NCBI GenBank assembly: GCA_009741485.1
Contig: CM019218.1
Coordinates: 36,270,387 to 36,334,386 of the forward strand
Direction of reading: 5' to 3'
Length of the DNA stretch: 64,000 nucleotides
From: Malurus cyaneus samueli
Taxonomy: Eukaryota > Chordata > Aves > Passeriformes > Maluridae
This document shows positions 1 through 14,119 of this stretch, in pieces. The position numbers and the translations under genes were made by a program. Each line of letters starts with the position of its first letter. Position 1 is the stretch's first letter. The notes under the pieces are model-generated. The model was not told the origin of the DNA and searched no databases. It saw only the letters and a program-made list of their open reading frames with translations.

Positions 1-166
1 ATAAAACAATGGGTCTGTTAGATTCTGAGTCAATCAAAAGTAGGTCATCTACAATCAAAAACTTTTGCCATACAAACAGTAGTATGTGCCTGTAAAACAG
101 AGAAGCACTTGGCAGAGGAAAAGACATTCAATTTTCCCAAACACAAGTCAAGGATGGTGTTCTTAC
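1..166 (-). other. LRP4: LRP4 intron 2, 5' part
   Basis: On the minus strand, exon 2 ends at 167 and is followed by a canonical donor (GTAAGA at 166-161). The remaining 160 bases to the window edge are non-coding and form the start of intron 2. The next LRP4 exon, which would carry the second LDLa module, lies outside the window. Confidence 0.85.
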
Positions 167-313
167 TGCAGCCATCTTCGTCGCTGTGGTCCCCACAGTC
201 ATTGTCTCCATCACACTGCCACTGAGCAGGGATGCAGGTGCATTCACCAAAAGCGCTGACAGCACAGGTAAAATGATTGCGTCCACAGGAGCACTCAGTA
301 CTACTGGTAACAC
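167..313 (-). CDS. LRP4: LRP4 exon 2, first LDL-receptor class A module
   Basis: This 147-bp internal exon encodes 48 residues. The polypyrimidine tract and TTTACAG acceptor (320-314 on the minus strand) and the GTAAGA donor frame it exactly. The peptide has six cysteines and ends [16 protein letters not shown], the calcium-binding acidic signature of an LDLa module. The preceding [19 protein letters not shown] closely matches the first LDLa repeat of mammalian LRP4 as I know it. Entry phase is 1: two bases, GT, complete a Gly codon. The exit leaves one base, A, which fits the Ile that follows this repeat in human LRP4. LRP4 is a large single-pass receptor that binds agrin and activates MuSK at the neuromuscular junction, and binds sclerostin, DKK1 and Wise in bone, limb and tooth. 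The LDLa cluster belongs to its extracellular N-terminal region. Other LDLR-family members also have LDLa modules, but the residue match and the CSTPP1 neighbour make LRP4 the clear choice. Confidence 0.96.
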
Positions 314-2483
314 CTGTAAAGGAAGAAAGAAAGAAAAATGTTTTGAAGAGATACCATCTCTTTTAGAGCAAACATTAAATACAAAGTGACATCACAATTT
401 TTCTGTGTGCACACACTGCTGTGTATGAACCCATCCTCCCCTGCAAAGGAACGTCTCCCTGCTGAAATTGGAGATCAATTACTATGCACTATTTCTTGGA
501 GAGGGGCTCCTTGAAGGCAACAACAAAGTGCACCCTGCCAAAAAGACTCAGGAATCAGCGGAAAAATAACTCGGCACTAATCACAAATTCAAGGAATGCC
601 AGGTATCAGAACACCTTTTTTTATTTTACAAACTCAGTCTTCTCCTAGACCACAGCACTGCTGCAGCTCTTCACCTAGTTCTGATGCCACAACACAAAGG
701 AAAACTCTCTGAAGTAGAATCCTTGCTATTTGAAGGGTCTTCCCCAGACCCTGAACTTTTCAGATGCAAACCTTTTGCATGTCATTACTTTAGACATTTC
801 AGAATCCAGTGAAAGTGGGGGAAAAATCCTTTCTTATTTACCTGAAAACATTAAACTCTGACATTAGGCTGTGCATAACTGACTTTTATAAGAGCAAGAG
901 GATTTTCAACTTTACAAACTGATCAAAAGAAAGTAAAGTCCTACTGTCAATATATAAACAGATAAGAATATTTTTTCCAGCCCTAAAGTTAGTCAAAGGA
1001 CTTTCCAGACTGCCCAGCCCTCCTCTCCTACCTTCAGAACAATACTCCAACATACTCTTGACTCTCACCACTGTGCAAATGCAACTATTTATGGTATTAG
1101 CCCACACTTTCTCTTATAAAATCTCTTCCTTGCGAACAGGTTACAAGCCTCCCCAAAAAGCAAAAGACCATGCCTAAACTTCTGTCTGACATTATCTAGA
1201 CAATCTATATAATCAATATCACTGTTAAACAAATGATTACTCTATCAATCATCAACTCCCTCAGGCTGGTCTGGTTGAATTTTTTCTTTTGCATGGTTCC
1301 TTCTTTTTGCAATTCAAACAAACCTAAAGCTCTTAGATTAAACAATAGATCATAAGGAAAGAATTACAGAGAAATTACCTGCCCCAAGTGATAATCATAT
1401 ACATACTGAACTATTTTCAAGCTTTTTGATGTCATTGATTTTACTCATACATCTAGTGTGTCTGTGATTAACCATAAACTGTATCAGTCTAAGCAAAATG
1501 AAAAAAACAAGCCTCATCATTTCCTTATTTTCCATCCTAACTGAGAAAAGCAGTACCTGCAAAATGGATGTAATACTTCTGCAACTCTTTCAACAGCAGA
1601 ATTCGGTCCAGTGAAGACATACACTTTTGCAAGTAAAGCAAAAATTTAAGTTCAGAGGGGAAGCACTTCTTCCTTAAAAAAGGATTACATTATGTTTCTT
1701 CTGCAACAAAATTGGCTAAAGAGGTTTCTGTCAGCCTCAGCTGCCTGTTCCCAAATGCAACACTGTAGGTTGCAAGGTCTTGCTATAAACTTTCTCCAAG
1801 CGCATCCACAAGCTGCTGAACTGCACCAACAAATTGGTCATGAAATCTCTATTCAATCTGTCATGGGTGTAGCAACTTTTTATTCTTTCTCTCATGTCCA
1901 CTACAAACTATCTTTGAAAGTTTTAGTACAAAAGACACATCTCAAGGTATTACTGCATACACTAGAGAAAGCAGCCAATAGCTGGTGTAACAAGGGATAA
2001 AGGCTAAAAGAACGAGAGGTGAATATGGAATAAAAGAGGGCAGAGTGGTCAGATCTTCAGAGGACTTACCGGTATAGCCAGGGCAAAGGCTGGCTCAAAA
2101 AGACATCAAGTGGTTGATGTAGTCAGAAGGCAAAAAAAAAAAAAGCAACAGACATAGCTAAGGAAAAGCCATACATCATCTATTCAACATTTCAGACTAA
2201 TAGAAATAAATTAAGGGAAATTCACAACCATCCACAAAAATCAAACAAGTTTCTTCAAACTGACAACACAGAAAATTCAGGACAAACTATCTTCTGCTGT
2301 CACCTACAACCCTTTTAAAAAGGCTGAACTAGTTGTAAATTGTACCCAAAGTCACTGCTGTTTAAACGACCTTTTCCCAAGCAATTTTCTACCATTATCC
2401 TCAAAATCATTCTGAGACACTTATCCCGGCTACTTTAAGCTTCAATAACCCTTTCTCTTGGAGTACACAAGAGCACTATCATT

Positions 2484-2655
2484 TAGATTAGAAAAGATCT
2501 CTAAAGTCACGAAGTCCAACCATTAACACAATACTGCCACGTACACCACTAAACCTGTGGAGAGAGGTAAGGCTTCCCTGAGCCTCCTTCTCCCCAGCTC
2601 CTTCAGGCCCTCTTCATAAGACTTGCTTCTTAATCCTTCCACCAGCTTTGCTGGC
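2484..2655 (-). mobile_element. CR1 LINE 3' fragment, antisense
   Basis: Read on the plus strand, the sequence has 'gaagtccaaccattaacac', 'accactaaacc' and then 'cttccctgagcctcc' followed by 'cagctccttcag'. These are reverse-complement landmarks of the avian CR1 3' region. The element therefore lies on the minus strand, 5'-truncated and with internal deletions. It carries no intact ORF. Confidence 0.75.
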
Positions 2656-5600
2656 ACGAGCAGCATGGCAGTACAGCTCTGCAACAGCAAAGAATCAGTG
2701 CAGCTGTCCCAGTCTGCGAACTGTAATTTAATCTGCTGTATTGTCAAACACACAGCTCTCTTCAAAGCTGCTACTAATATGAGGTTATATATAAGCACAC
2801 ACATACTGAAGTTGTTCCTCTCACCTCATTAAATTTGCTATAGTCCATCATCTCTGCTTTGTCATTTTACCATGCTACTGAAACTGCTGGAAGCTGAAGG
2901 ACACGTTATGACCCAGATACCAACACTCTCTCATATGCACTAGCTGGTATCTGTAGTAGTATTACGTAAGCATACTTCGTTTAACTATTTCAAATTATGA
3001 CCTCTGCAAACCTAATGGTTTGTGATTTGTGACCTTTAGGGGAACTAACCTTCTAGGCATTTTAAATCATGATCTACCCTGGTTTCACACTTGGGCAAAT
3101 AATGCACGTGACTGTTTGGAAAGCACACCAGTTTCAATCTATGAACAGTATCAAAAACGAATCCTGAATGGCTAGTCCTTCTCAGGTGGTGAGAATAGGT
3201 GAATAAAAGCCGACACTCCTGAAAAGAGCAGGAATTATCTCAATGATTTCAGTGTGGATAGTATTTCACCTTTGGTGTCTCATGATTATTTCCCAGTGCT
3301 CAGAGCTCCAGTGACACTGCCCTGTAAGTGTATCTGTAACAGTAGAAGGGGCAGGAAGCATAAAGATGAGAAGCATGTTTTTTCCAGCTCCAAGCGGAAG
3401 TGGTGCACTTGGTGTGAGAAGCCTTAGCACACCATCTCCTCTCTTACTTCGAACTCCCATTAAACACTGGGAGCGTGAGACAGAAGGCTAACCAAGCGCA
3501 CACACAAAGCTCCAGTGTCACATTTCAATCCCAGTTAGTCATTGGGCCAGGAACAGGACGGAAATCAGCACTTGCTGTTCAGGCAAGTGGACCAACAATC
3601 AAAGCAGACAGATCTAACTGCCCTTCTACACGTTACTCTGGAGCATGAACAACGAGAGGCACCTCTGAGCTTAGTAATGACCAATATTGTTCCTGAAACT
3701 TCTCACATTGCAGGCTTGGACATTCTACTAACTCTCTACATCTAAAAATGTTTTCACTTATGCAGGAGGCAGAACCCTGACATATTTCAGCAATGCAATA
3801 TGTACAAAACAATACAACAAAGCTGAACAGAGATATTTGCCAGGTACTGAGCTGATATCACTCAACTTTCCTGACCCCTACTGATATCTCATGTGACCAC
3901 AACAAAAATTTGTACAAACAATCGAAAAATCATCTTCACTGTATGTAGTTTGGTTCCCTCCAGATGCATAGCAGCAGGATCCAGTTACCAAATAAGTCTT
4001 CTAGCAAAGCATACAAACAACCTCCAGATTTTAAAAACAGGAAGTCAGTCTAAATGCAAGCCTCATACTTAACATCTGCCATCACCTTAAATTTAGCATG
4101 GTATGCTCTATTTCTTCAGATTCCTTCCAAATATCCTCCACAGCTTCATATTTATCTGATAAATGAAATGTCTCCAAAGGAAAAGTGAGTTGCCCCCATC
4201 CCCTTTAAAGCAATTGTTAGAATCTATGTAATTTTATGCCTAAAATTGGCAAAGCAGTTATGTCATTTCTGTCTGAAAAGAAGTTAATTATCACCCCATT
4301 ATTTGTGCACTTTTTTTTTTTTTTTTGGGCGGTGTGGGAGTGGTCAGAGGCAGGGCTGCTTAAACACTTAAATTGTTACTCTGCTTCCCTCACCTCTGAG
4401 CAACACTTCATCAGGCCAAACAATATAGTCCATAAAGAATAAACCTAATATACAAAGCTTCATTTTGCTTATAAGGTCACTTGCAACCCTCAAAGCTATA
4501 ACAGAGCAGCCCCATACTTGCCACAAAGTCATAAAAATATTGACACTACAATGAAAACTTCAGTAGACAGAATAATTACTACACTGGATTCTCTAGCTGT
4601 TGCTTTGAAAGAAACAGCAGATTTCTGCTGGAGAGTGAAAACGCTGTTTTGTTTAAGTCCTGGTGGCATGCTTTATTCCTAAAAGAAAGATGCTAACCCT
4701 TTCCCTCTTCAGTAAAAATAATGACAAACTGCAGCTCTAAACACTATTTTGCAGCAATTCAACCTTTGACAGGCTGTTGCTTCAACATGGAGGAGTAAGC
4801 ACCAGAGTATTTTGCTCTGGGTCTAATAGATGCACTGAATTTCTTTCTTCCATATTTTAAGAACTCACAAGCATCTGATTGTGTACTTGGGCTTAAAATT
4901 AGTGAATTGTGCAGTATAGCCTTTAATAGCCTTTTTAACACTTTGCCCACCTGTTGTTAGAAGGTCTGTGCCAGATTACAATTTTCTCTCTTTCTCCACT
5001 TCCAGGTCAGGCTCACTTTTGCATTCCAATCACATACACACCTTGATAAGGGCTGATGTTGCATACATCAGATGGTCTCGAACATAGTTCACATGATACA
5101 CTTCCCTTCTTTATCCAGCACTTCTCTGAATTCCTACAGCAAAGAAGCTCAGCTTTATTTGCTTGCCTGTCTTGAGGGAAAATGAAAATTTTGGATTCCT
5201 CTCTTACCCAAATAGCAGTTTCCACTGAAGGAAAAAGTACAGTTAATCCAGCCTTAGAAGAGGGATTTGCTGACCATTGTTTAAACTCAGAGCTCTGCTG
5301 GCAGACACAGCAAAGGCAACATTACAGCACAACAGCCAGATGTCAGAAGGGGCACCATGCACTGATAAAAGCCAACAGTTTTCTTTTTCTAGTCCCATTA
5401 TAAAAATATCTGAAGCAGTTCTGATTGGGTTCCCAGTGGTCTTCAAGTTGTTGAAGCCTGCCTAGACTAAAGCTAACATTAGTAGGAAGAGCAATCCACA
5501 AGTTTTCAAAGCTTTAAACAGAACTGTTAAAGTTTTGTTTTAGGTAGTATGTAATAGTGGTGAGGTTAAGGAAAAAAAAAAAAAAGACCTAAGAAACCCT

Positions 5601-6639
5601 CAACAAAACCACATGAACCAGAGAAAAGAGATTGAAGATGTTACAACTTTTTGGTAACTGAGTATTTGTGCCTACTTTGGCAATCTCCCAGGGAGAATGA
5701 AAATTTCCCAGTCCCAGAAGTTCCCCTTTCAATTTGAAAAAGCAGGGATACGTCAATCCTGAACCAGGTTGTTCTCAATTAAACACGTGGATGAACAAAG
5801 TGCTAGGGAGAGGCATGTTATGAAGCACAATCACCTTCAGTAGCCATATTAAACTGCACAACCACACACCTTAGACCTAAAAAATGTTACTCTTCATATG
5901 AGCACAAGAAATAGAAAGCATAAGGAAGAGAAATTCCAGAGGGCATCTGCTAATTAGGACTTGAAGAAAACAAGGGGAGCAACAAAGTGCAAACTGACGT
6001 GCAATGGGTGTATGACTGAGGTAGAGTGCAACAGGAACAGAAACTGTATTTTCAGACACACTGCATGGGGAGAGAAATAGGAGGCCTTTAAAAACATGTT
6101 TGAGTCTCTGGAGCCCAATTCTGATCCCACAAAAATAAAGACCAGCAAAAACTGGTCTTTAGTGAAAACCTCTACCTGGGAATACAAAAGCACTTACAAA
6201 AACAACTATTGAAAAAAGGATACGGAAGAAGCACTTGATCAGAACATAAAAAGACTCAAGGATCAAGACACAACTGTTACACCTCCTTCTCCCAAATCCC
6301 TAAAGTCATAAAGTCATAACCTTGCAATAATAAATTACTATAACAGAGGTCTCTAGATACTTGTCCAAACAATCCATATGTTCTACAGCACTTGACAAAA
6401 TTAATTCTTCACTTCTAGAAGTTGGTATATTACTATTATGCCACCATAAGGTACTGAGGCTTAATGTTTAATCTGTTTCTGCGTATGCACAGAAGCTTTA
6501 TTATATTATTGCATGAAATCCTACTCAAAAACTTATTCAAATTGGCTGGGTTACCAGCAAACACAGATCCAAAATGTCATAAACAAAAGATAATAAACAA
6601 AAGAAATGGCAACAAGTCAAGCTGCAGGGGGTAGAGATA

Positions 6640-7060
6640 GCTCGTAGGTATTATGGGGATCAGCATTAGATCCAATCCCATTAAATAACTTCATTATTGA
6701 TCTGGAAGAAAGAACAAGTATGAAGTAAAAGGAACCTGCAAGTGATACCAAAATAGGAAATATTCTGCTCCAAACATAACAGACGAAAAAGAAATAATGT
6801 AGAAGGGGCCTTAGAAGATTAGAATTATGGGCAGGAAATTAAGATTCAGCTTTATAAAAAATATTTTTTTAAGCTAGTGCATCTGGTGGAAATTAATTTG
6901 AAACAGATTGAATAAATTAACAGAAAAAGCTGGGATGCAGTAATGCCTGGAAAATTCAAGGAGCAATAATAAAAGACTAGCCATTGGTTTCTGTTATGAC
7001 ACAATATGGCAGCCAAAAACAATACTTCAAGCTAAATATGCATAAATGTCACATCATGAA
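6640..7060 (+). mobile_element. Degenerate CR1-like fragment, reverse-transcriptase end region
   Basis: The stretch 'ggggatcagcattagatccaatcccattaaataacttcattattgatctggaag' resembles the CR1 segment that encodes the reverse-transcriptase region downstream of the catalytic motif (usually 'tattcaatatctttatcaatgatctgg'). It is on the plus strand, the same orientation as the clearer CR1 end at 7,585-8,092. The two could be one old, interrupted insertion. Sequence similarity fades after about 7,060. Confidence 0.45.
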
Positions 7061-7584
7061 AAAAAAAACTTTCCCCCCATTTCCAGAAGGGAAGTATAAG
7101 ATTAAGGTCCATACTGAGGCTTGTACAGGGAAATTAAGCAACATATTCTAAACACAGCAACAAAATATTTATCAAAGATGTGTTATGGCACACAGCTCCC
7201 CCAAAACTCCAAAAATATTCTATTTGAAGCCTGAAGCAGCATGGTATATTTTTATTCCTTCTGACTATTTAGTCCTTGAAATCAGACAAAAGGCAACAAC
7301 TACCAATCCTATGATTTTTCTTTTCTGAATAGAAAATATATTATCCTCTGTTTCCAGAGCAATTTCTTAGTTGTCTATGGAAGTAGCTCATGGTGGACAA
7401 AACATGAAGTCCCAGTATAGATGCAGGAATCTTTCAAGCACCAAAGCATGTTAAACACATCAAAATCTCAGCCTTAAATTCCTGTCCAAAAGTAGGCATG
7501 AAGTGTCAGGTGAATGACAACTATCTCAAATCGACTGAGGAATTTTAAAGGGCATGGCTAGACAGAAGAAACTTGTGTATGAGT

Positions 7585-8092
7585 GACCACAAGTGAAGTG
7601 TTGTGTCCAGTTCTGGGCTCCTCAAAACAAAAGAGACATGGACCACCTGGACTGGGTCTAGCAGAGGGTTATTAAGATGATTAAAGGGCTGAAAAATCTC
7701 TCTCTTATGAGCAAAGGCTGAGAGAGTTGTGCCTGTTTAGCTCTGAGAAGAGCCAGCTGAGCAGGGAGCTCATCAATGTCTATCAGTATCTGAAGGGAGG
7801 GTGTCAGAGGATGGAGCCAGGCTCTGCTCGGTGGTGCCGAGCAAGAGGACAAGAGGCAAAGGGCAGAGACTGATGAACAGGAATTTCCACTCAGGCATAA
7901 GAACTTCTTTGCTGGGCAGGTGATGGAGCACTGCAAGAGTTGCCAGAGATGTTGTGGAGTCTCCCTCACAGGAGATATTCAAGAACCATCTGGATGCAAT
8001 CCTGTGCCATGTGCTCTGGGCTGACCCTGCTTAAGCAGGAAGTTGGACCAGAATACACACTGTGGTCCCTTCCAACCTGACCCATCCTGTGA
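7585..8092 (+). mobile_element. CR1 LINE 3' end
   Basis: This is about 500 bp of recognisable CR1 3' sequence. Landmarks in order are 'gtgtccagttctgggctcct', 'agatgattaaagggctg', 'gatggagccaggctctgctcggtggtg', 'aagaacttctttgctg', 'gttgtggagtctcc' and the terminal 'ggtcccttccaacctgacc'. The copy is 5'-truncated, as is usual for CR1, and has several indels, so it is inactive. It sits inside LRP4 intron 1, antisense to the gene. Confidence 0.92.
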
Positions 8093-10142
8093 CTTTTTTT
8101 CCCCCGCCTTCTCTTCAGAATCCTATGCAGCTCTTTCCCGGGAACACCAGAATTACTTTGAAAGAACCTGATAAAACATTTCAACTCTTATTTCCAGATC
8201 TTTTGGCTGAAATGTGGCCCTAAAGTGATAACGTTTTGCATATTTAATAGCCATTAAATGGCAAATGTCCATCTTTTCATAACTACAAGATTCCCTCAAA
8301 CATTTGGAACTGGCAGGAGAGCAGAAAATGCAGGTTTTGTTCTGTAACTCCACATGCCTGTCAATCACTGTTGACATTCAAGAAACCAAGCACCATATCA
8401 GCCTGCTTCAGACATCATGTCCAATGTTAGCAGAAACAGCCCTTTCAGAAAAGACTTTGAGCCTTTCAAAGTATCAGAATTCAAGTTGATGGATCTCCCA
8501 CTCTCTCCACAAGCGTGTACAAAAACATTAGATAGTGGGAGCATCTGTTTGTTTTACTAAGAATCTGTGAAGGTGCAAGGACCTCAGAAAGCCATGAGCT
8601 GCAGTATGCTACTTCTGACATTCTGCTTCTTACCTCCAAGGCCCTTACTGGAACAAACTGAGCTTCATACATACCTTTAACCCACATATTTACATTTTCT
8701 CTGTAGACTAAATAATTTTTCCTACCTCCAAACTTGGATTCCAAGGAGCAGGAACATTATGTTTCCCACCTTGTGATTTTTTTTTTCATGTCGCTGTTAA
8801 AAGCATCCCTTCAGTCTTGGCATTTCATTACCTGTAGATTTCCTCTCTTAAGCAGAGAGCATGTCATCCATTTTATATTATGAAGTGCAGAGTGATTCCT
8901 GAAGGATGCCATCAAGAAAAATGCTATGCTGATTTTAACATGAAGTAGCATTTCCTTACAAAGCTGAAAGCTCCTGTGCAACTCAATGTCCATAGAGAAC
9001 TACAACAAAGAATCCAAGGAACTTACCCCCAGCACTAAATTATTTGTCATGCAGGATCATTCCACCTCAGCACATTAAAACAGAAATTGATCACCATTCA
9101 GAAATGGACAGAATAATAAAAGGTTGCTACTGCATAACATCACTCAAAACCACTATCATCCAACCTAGAACAGTGTGGGAATGTTTGCTGGACCACAAGG
9201 GCCTGACAGGCAGAGCTACATGACTCAGACCCTTTCAGAAAACACACACATGCTAGAAAAACACTTTAAAATACTATCTTAAGCCTACATAATGCTTTGC
9301 AAGAATTAGTCACTTCAGCAACATGAGACACATAACTTTCCATTTCTTTCACTGAGGTGGGTTTTTTTTAAACCCACACACTAACAACCTCTACCCTTTC
9401 CTGTTCCATAAAGGTTGCAAACAATTTACTGTTCACTTATTGTGAATAATGCACTACACCAAAATTTAGAAAATAATAGCAAAACAGCAGAAATGTTACC
9501 ACATGAACTTCACAATTGTTAAGTGCCAGCTAGAGAAACTACCTGCCGTTTTAAGCACATAATCCACAGGAAAAAGGTACTTCTGATTATTTTACCTACT
9601 ATAGTCACCTACAAGTTTCACTAGCATAACAGCACTTACAAATGAAGGTCATTACATAGTCAGAATTCTTTCTCCTATATCAAAGTTCATGGAGATAGAA
9701 CACTGGAGTTTGTTTTCCCAGTTACAGGGCAAAAACTGTTGGCATTTTAAGTTACGTAAGCTTTCCTTTTACTTTTCCATTACTTCACAGACTGTTTTCT
9801 CTCATCCTTGAAGTAATTATCCCAAAGTGATCCTTACATTATCTCGGCTACAGGAGCACCAAAGGTTTATTATAGTCACAGTAAGGATATGCTCTGTCAC
9901 TTCTGGGAAACAACCTGGAAGAATCAGAACCTCAGAGCTATTGCAGAAACTCTGAAGCTTTGCAAACCTTCCCCTTCACTGAATGGACAAAAATGAAAGC
10001 AGCCTACAAGATCTAATGAAAACCAGCTTGACATCTGTCACTCGTAACTTCAGTATGAAAAAATAAAAATTTAATTTGAATACATGCATTCTTCCCTGTT
10101 CTACTTCACTTCTCTTAAGTAACTCAAGTATTAACTTTTTAG

Positions 10143-10169
10143 ACAAACAAACAAACAAACAAACAAACA
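10143..10169 (+). repeat. (AAAC)n microsatellite
   Basis: An uninterrupted run of about six to seven AAAC tetranucleotides lies in LRP4 intron 1. No function is implied. Confidence 0.95.
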
Positions 10170-13100
10170 GCATTTTTCCAACATTTATTCTGCTTATGCT
10201 CCCATTCCTGTCATGTCCTCTTCCAAGCATCCTTGAGATTTCACTAAATTCCTTGCTTAATGGCTGAGAAAGATGCAGCTGTCATTTCACTATGTAAGGA
10301 CTAGCAAAATGTGAATTGAGCTAAAAACAAACAAAGGAAAATCCACTCAATTCCCAGTTTCATACAGAACAGCTATACATCTTCCTGTTTGCACATACTC
10401 TTGAACAACTATGACTTCCAAACCTGACAAAGGCTATTAAGGAACGAGTTACAGGTCACAGCACTAATAAAAACTGAAATTAATGCAAATTTATTTTGCT
10501 TTACTGGCTGTAAACTGCACTGATTTACCTGCAGTGTCATGAGCAGCTAAGCTGTCATGAGGTGTGGCAAAAGGAAAATGGAGTGGTCAAAAGACAGCAG
10601 CTAAGAGAAGGAAGCACCACTGCCATATCTGCTTGAAAAGTAGTGCTCAGGGGCTTCAGGGATCCAAGAAAAATTGAAAGTGGCATTTTTTGATCTGGGT
10701 TGCAAGGGTAAATGTACTTAGGAAAATTCAGAATCCAGTCACTTCCTTACCACAGAGCCTTCAAGAAATTCCTTTTCCTTTTGATTCAGAAGCTCCTTGA
10801 GCTTTTAGCTTCTTCTCACACCACTTATGACTTTTGTTAATTACTGCATCAGTGTTTGTCCAGTGCTCTCTGGATTTACAAAGCACCAGTAACCTTGCTC
10901 AGCACAATCTGGAAGCCATTGTCTTCAAGGTTTCACCCTGCACTGGCTCTCTGAACTACTCTAAATAAGTGTGTCCAACAGGAAATTATCAGCCAGCTTC
11001 TTTCATCTTTCAGATGCTCCAGGCACTGGACAAGCTGTAAGGACATTCTACCCTCCAGAATTTCTCTCCAAAATCCAGAAGATTCTTTTGTTTTTTTAAC
11101 CTCTTCAAGACTTCTGTCTTGATCAGCCCCAGAACACACCAATACCGACAGCCATGCACTTCTTTTGAGGAGGTAAAAGTGAAAGCATTGAAAAGTCTTC
11201 CTTTTCAAGGAACTTTAGGTTCTATCTGAACTGCAGTTGTCCAGGCACATAGGGCAAAGAGACCAACTCTGACTGCAAAAAAAGCCCCATTTTGGCTTTT
11301 GCGGGCTGCAGTCAGATTCTTCCCATCATTGTGGCATGATACAAAAAAGACTAGGTTCCTGGACAAGATAAAGACTGTTCTCTTAGAGAGAGACCATTTT
11401 AAGGAGTTTATTTTGGTCTTCTATAAAGATGCCCTCATGTTAGCAGTGAACCATCTGAGCTTTGTAGCTTTCCAGCTCTGCCACACGAGAGACTGGGAAG
11501 GCAACCACAACAGCTCAGCTTAGCAGAGGAGTCCTCCAGGGAAGGGGCAGGACACACAGTGTGGTTTTGTGGCAATAAGGAGGCAGCAGCTCGTTTTTGC
11601 AATCCCACGGGCAGGAGGACTTCAGAAGCACAAACCACAAGATAAATGGAGCTATCTTGGGACAAAGAGAGTTGTTGCATATGTTGTTCTCTAAAAAATA
11701 ACTCCACACATGATATTATGTTGCCCTCAGAGGATGAGGGGCAAAGGGGCAATTGTTAACTGGCCAGATTGAGCTGGAAGAACAGAGCTGGGTCTGGCGA
11801 AGGGAGAGGTACCACACAACCACAGAGACATCACAGCAACTGTGCTGCCTACCAGAGAATTGGATTAACTTAAAAGTAAAAAAGAAGCCTTTATCAGCAA
11901 TATGTTTTTTTTAATATATACATGCATACATATATACACACACATGCACTCAAAAACACAAGTTCAATGCAAATATGTTTAATGGGCTCAGGTGGGATAA
12001 GTTCTTTCTAACAGAATTGTCAACAGGAAGAATGTCAGTGCTGGGGTGACTGCAGGGCAGCTATACTGTGCATCAGCCCCTACTTAGCCCACCCACATTT
12101 GTTTGCTTTCAGAGCAGCCCATGAAGCACCAACCTACACCTTCCTCAGCACCTGGACTTCAGACTAATCTGCAACACTTAGAAAGTGGTAATAAAACTCT
12201 TCCTCGGCTTAAACTGAAAGTCTCAGGTGCTGCCTCTACAAACCTGCAAGTTTCACAGTTCACTCATACTCACATCCTAGAAAAATTAACCACAATAGTG
12301 AAAAGCACCAGAGGATCCCCTCCAGTCAGTTTCATACTGTTCACACTGGGCTTCACTTTCAATTAAATAACAGCAACAGTACTGAGGCAGGCAGAAGAAG
12401 ATGCACAAAAAGCAAAATGGCCCAGTCATTGAACCACATTTTTCCAGGTATGTGTGTGGCCTCTACTATTAGTGTCAGGTTGCCTTTTTCTGCTAACGAA
12501 TAATTTCAACACCTCTTTAAAAGCTGGGAAGTATTATCTTGAATACAGGAGCCAAAAATGGAAGCTGAACAGCACAGAACTGTGAGCATTTGGTACCTAA
12601 GCCAATTAAGATGAGTGGAAAATTAGACATTTAACTATCCTTATACAGCTGGCCTAAGAGATTTAGACCTGACTCTGAGCATTACAAAATACTCATACCT
12701 CCCACCACAGGCAGTCTTCATACTTGGAAACCTGAGCCTTAAGTGACTTCCCAAAGAGCTTGTGGCTAAACTGAGAAATTAAAGCAGATCCTACCCAGTC
12801 CCAGTTCACTTCTTAACCAGGGCACAATTTGCCCTTCCATACCTAGATTCTTACCCCAGAGAGCTTATTGAAACAAACTTGCAGGAAATCAAAGCCACTC
12901 TTGCACAAACATGGAAGGATTTACACACACTGCTTGAGAAGTCAAAACAACACCTCCTGCTCCACCTCACCAGTCTGCTCCCCAGTGCTCCCTGACCCAA
13001 ATTAAGTCAGATCCAAGCCCTGCTTTGCAAAAAAGAAAGGTTAGAGACAGGTTCCTGAGACCCTCCCGGGGGTTTCCCAAGTTCCTGTATTAGCCTTACA

Positions 13101-14119
13101 ATTCTTAAAGGACAACATTAAAAGGAAGTCCAGTCCTGAGGCCACTGTTAATCTAATAAACACTGGAATTAGATTTCTTCTCAGTGAAGAGGCTGCCCGC
13201 CTGATGGCACAAAGCCAACATTTAAATGCTACTGTTGCTCAGAGCCCTAAATTAGTTTTGGATCTGGGGAGTTTGCCTTGAGCTACAGCCAAAAGAAACA
13301 TAGGAACTGGAGGGAAATTTGTTAAACGTTAACAGAGCTGCAGGAAAGGACTACAACAGGGCTAGTAGATGGCGGGGAACAAGGAAAGGAAGCTGTAAAT
13401 GAACAGCAGAAAGAGAAACAAGAGGACATGGGAAGTGATTTTGGTACAGAAGTGACTCCCCTGTCCAACTCCCCACTTAACTGCATGAACAGCTGACTTT
13501 TTAAGTCCCGCTTGCTCATAGGGTTTTTTACACTACAGTGGTTAACATCTACCTTCCTCTCTCCATGTTCAAAATACAGACTAAGAATCTCAGGAAACAT
13601 TGTCAGTCCTGATTCCTTGGGCTACACTGATGCTGAGTTACCATGATAGTTGACTTCATCCTTGGTCAGTTGAGAGTAACTGTGTGTTTGCAGTGTCCCT
13701 GGATAGGATCTCATGAGATTCCACGTTCTCAAAGGGAGCGGTACACAGCTGCCTGCAGGAACAACTTTTGCAGGAGGCTCTTTGTCATAAAGAGGATGCA
13801 GTAAAGATAATGCAAGAGTCTGTCTGCTCATGTTGTTCTTCATTTTACAGATGAATTGTAGGACTTAGCACAATGCCTTTCTTCCTTGAATACTCAAACA
13901 CTTGATCTAATAGAAATGTCTACATAGAGAGAGTTTAGAGATCACATTTGTTTTTCCTTTTCCCAACAGGAACTGAGCATGTAGCTGCTTCCTGTGAGGC
14001 CAGGCCCGTGAAGGCACAATCTGCATTCTGACTGAAGTGAACAGAGATGCAGGACAAAAAAAGGAAGATAAGCAACTTCCACCTCAGAAAGCTCCTATGA
14101 CAATGTGACCTGCTTAGGG

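Noticed and set aside
128..313. 61-codon minus-strand frame at LRP4 exon 2 beginning MLPVVLSAP
   Set aside because: It is a wrong-frame reading of the exon. The LDLa frame with six cysteines is offset from it and is bounded by splice sites.
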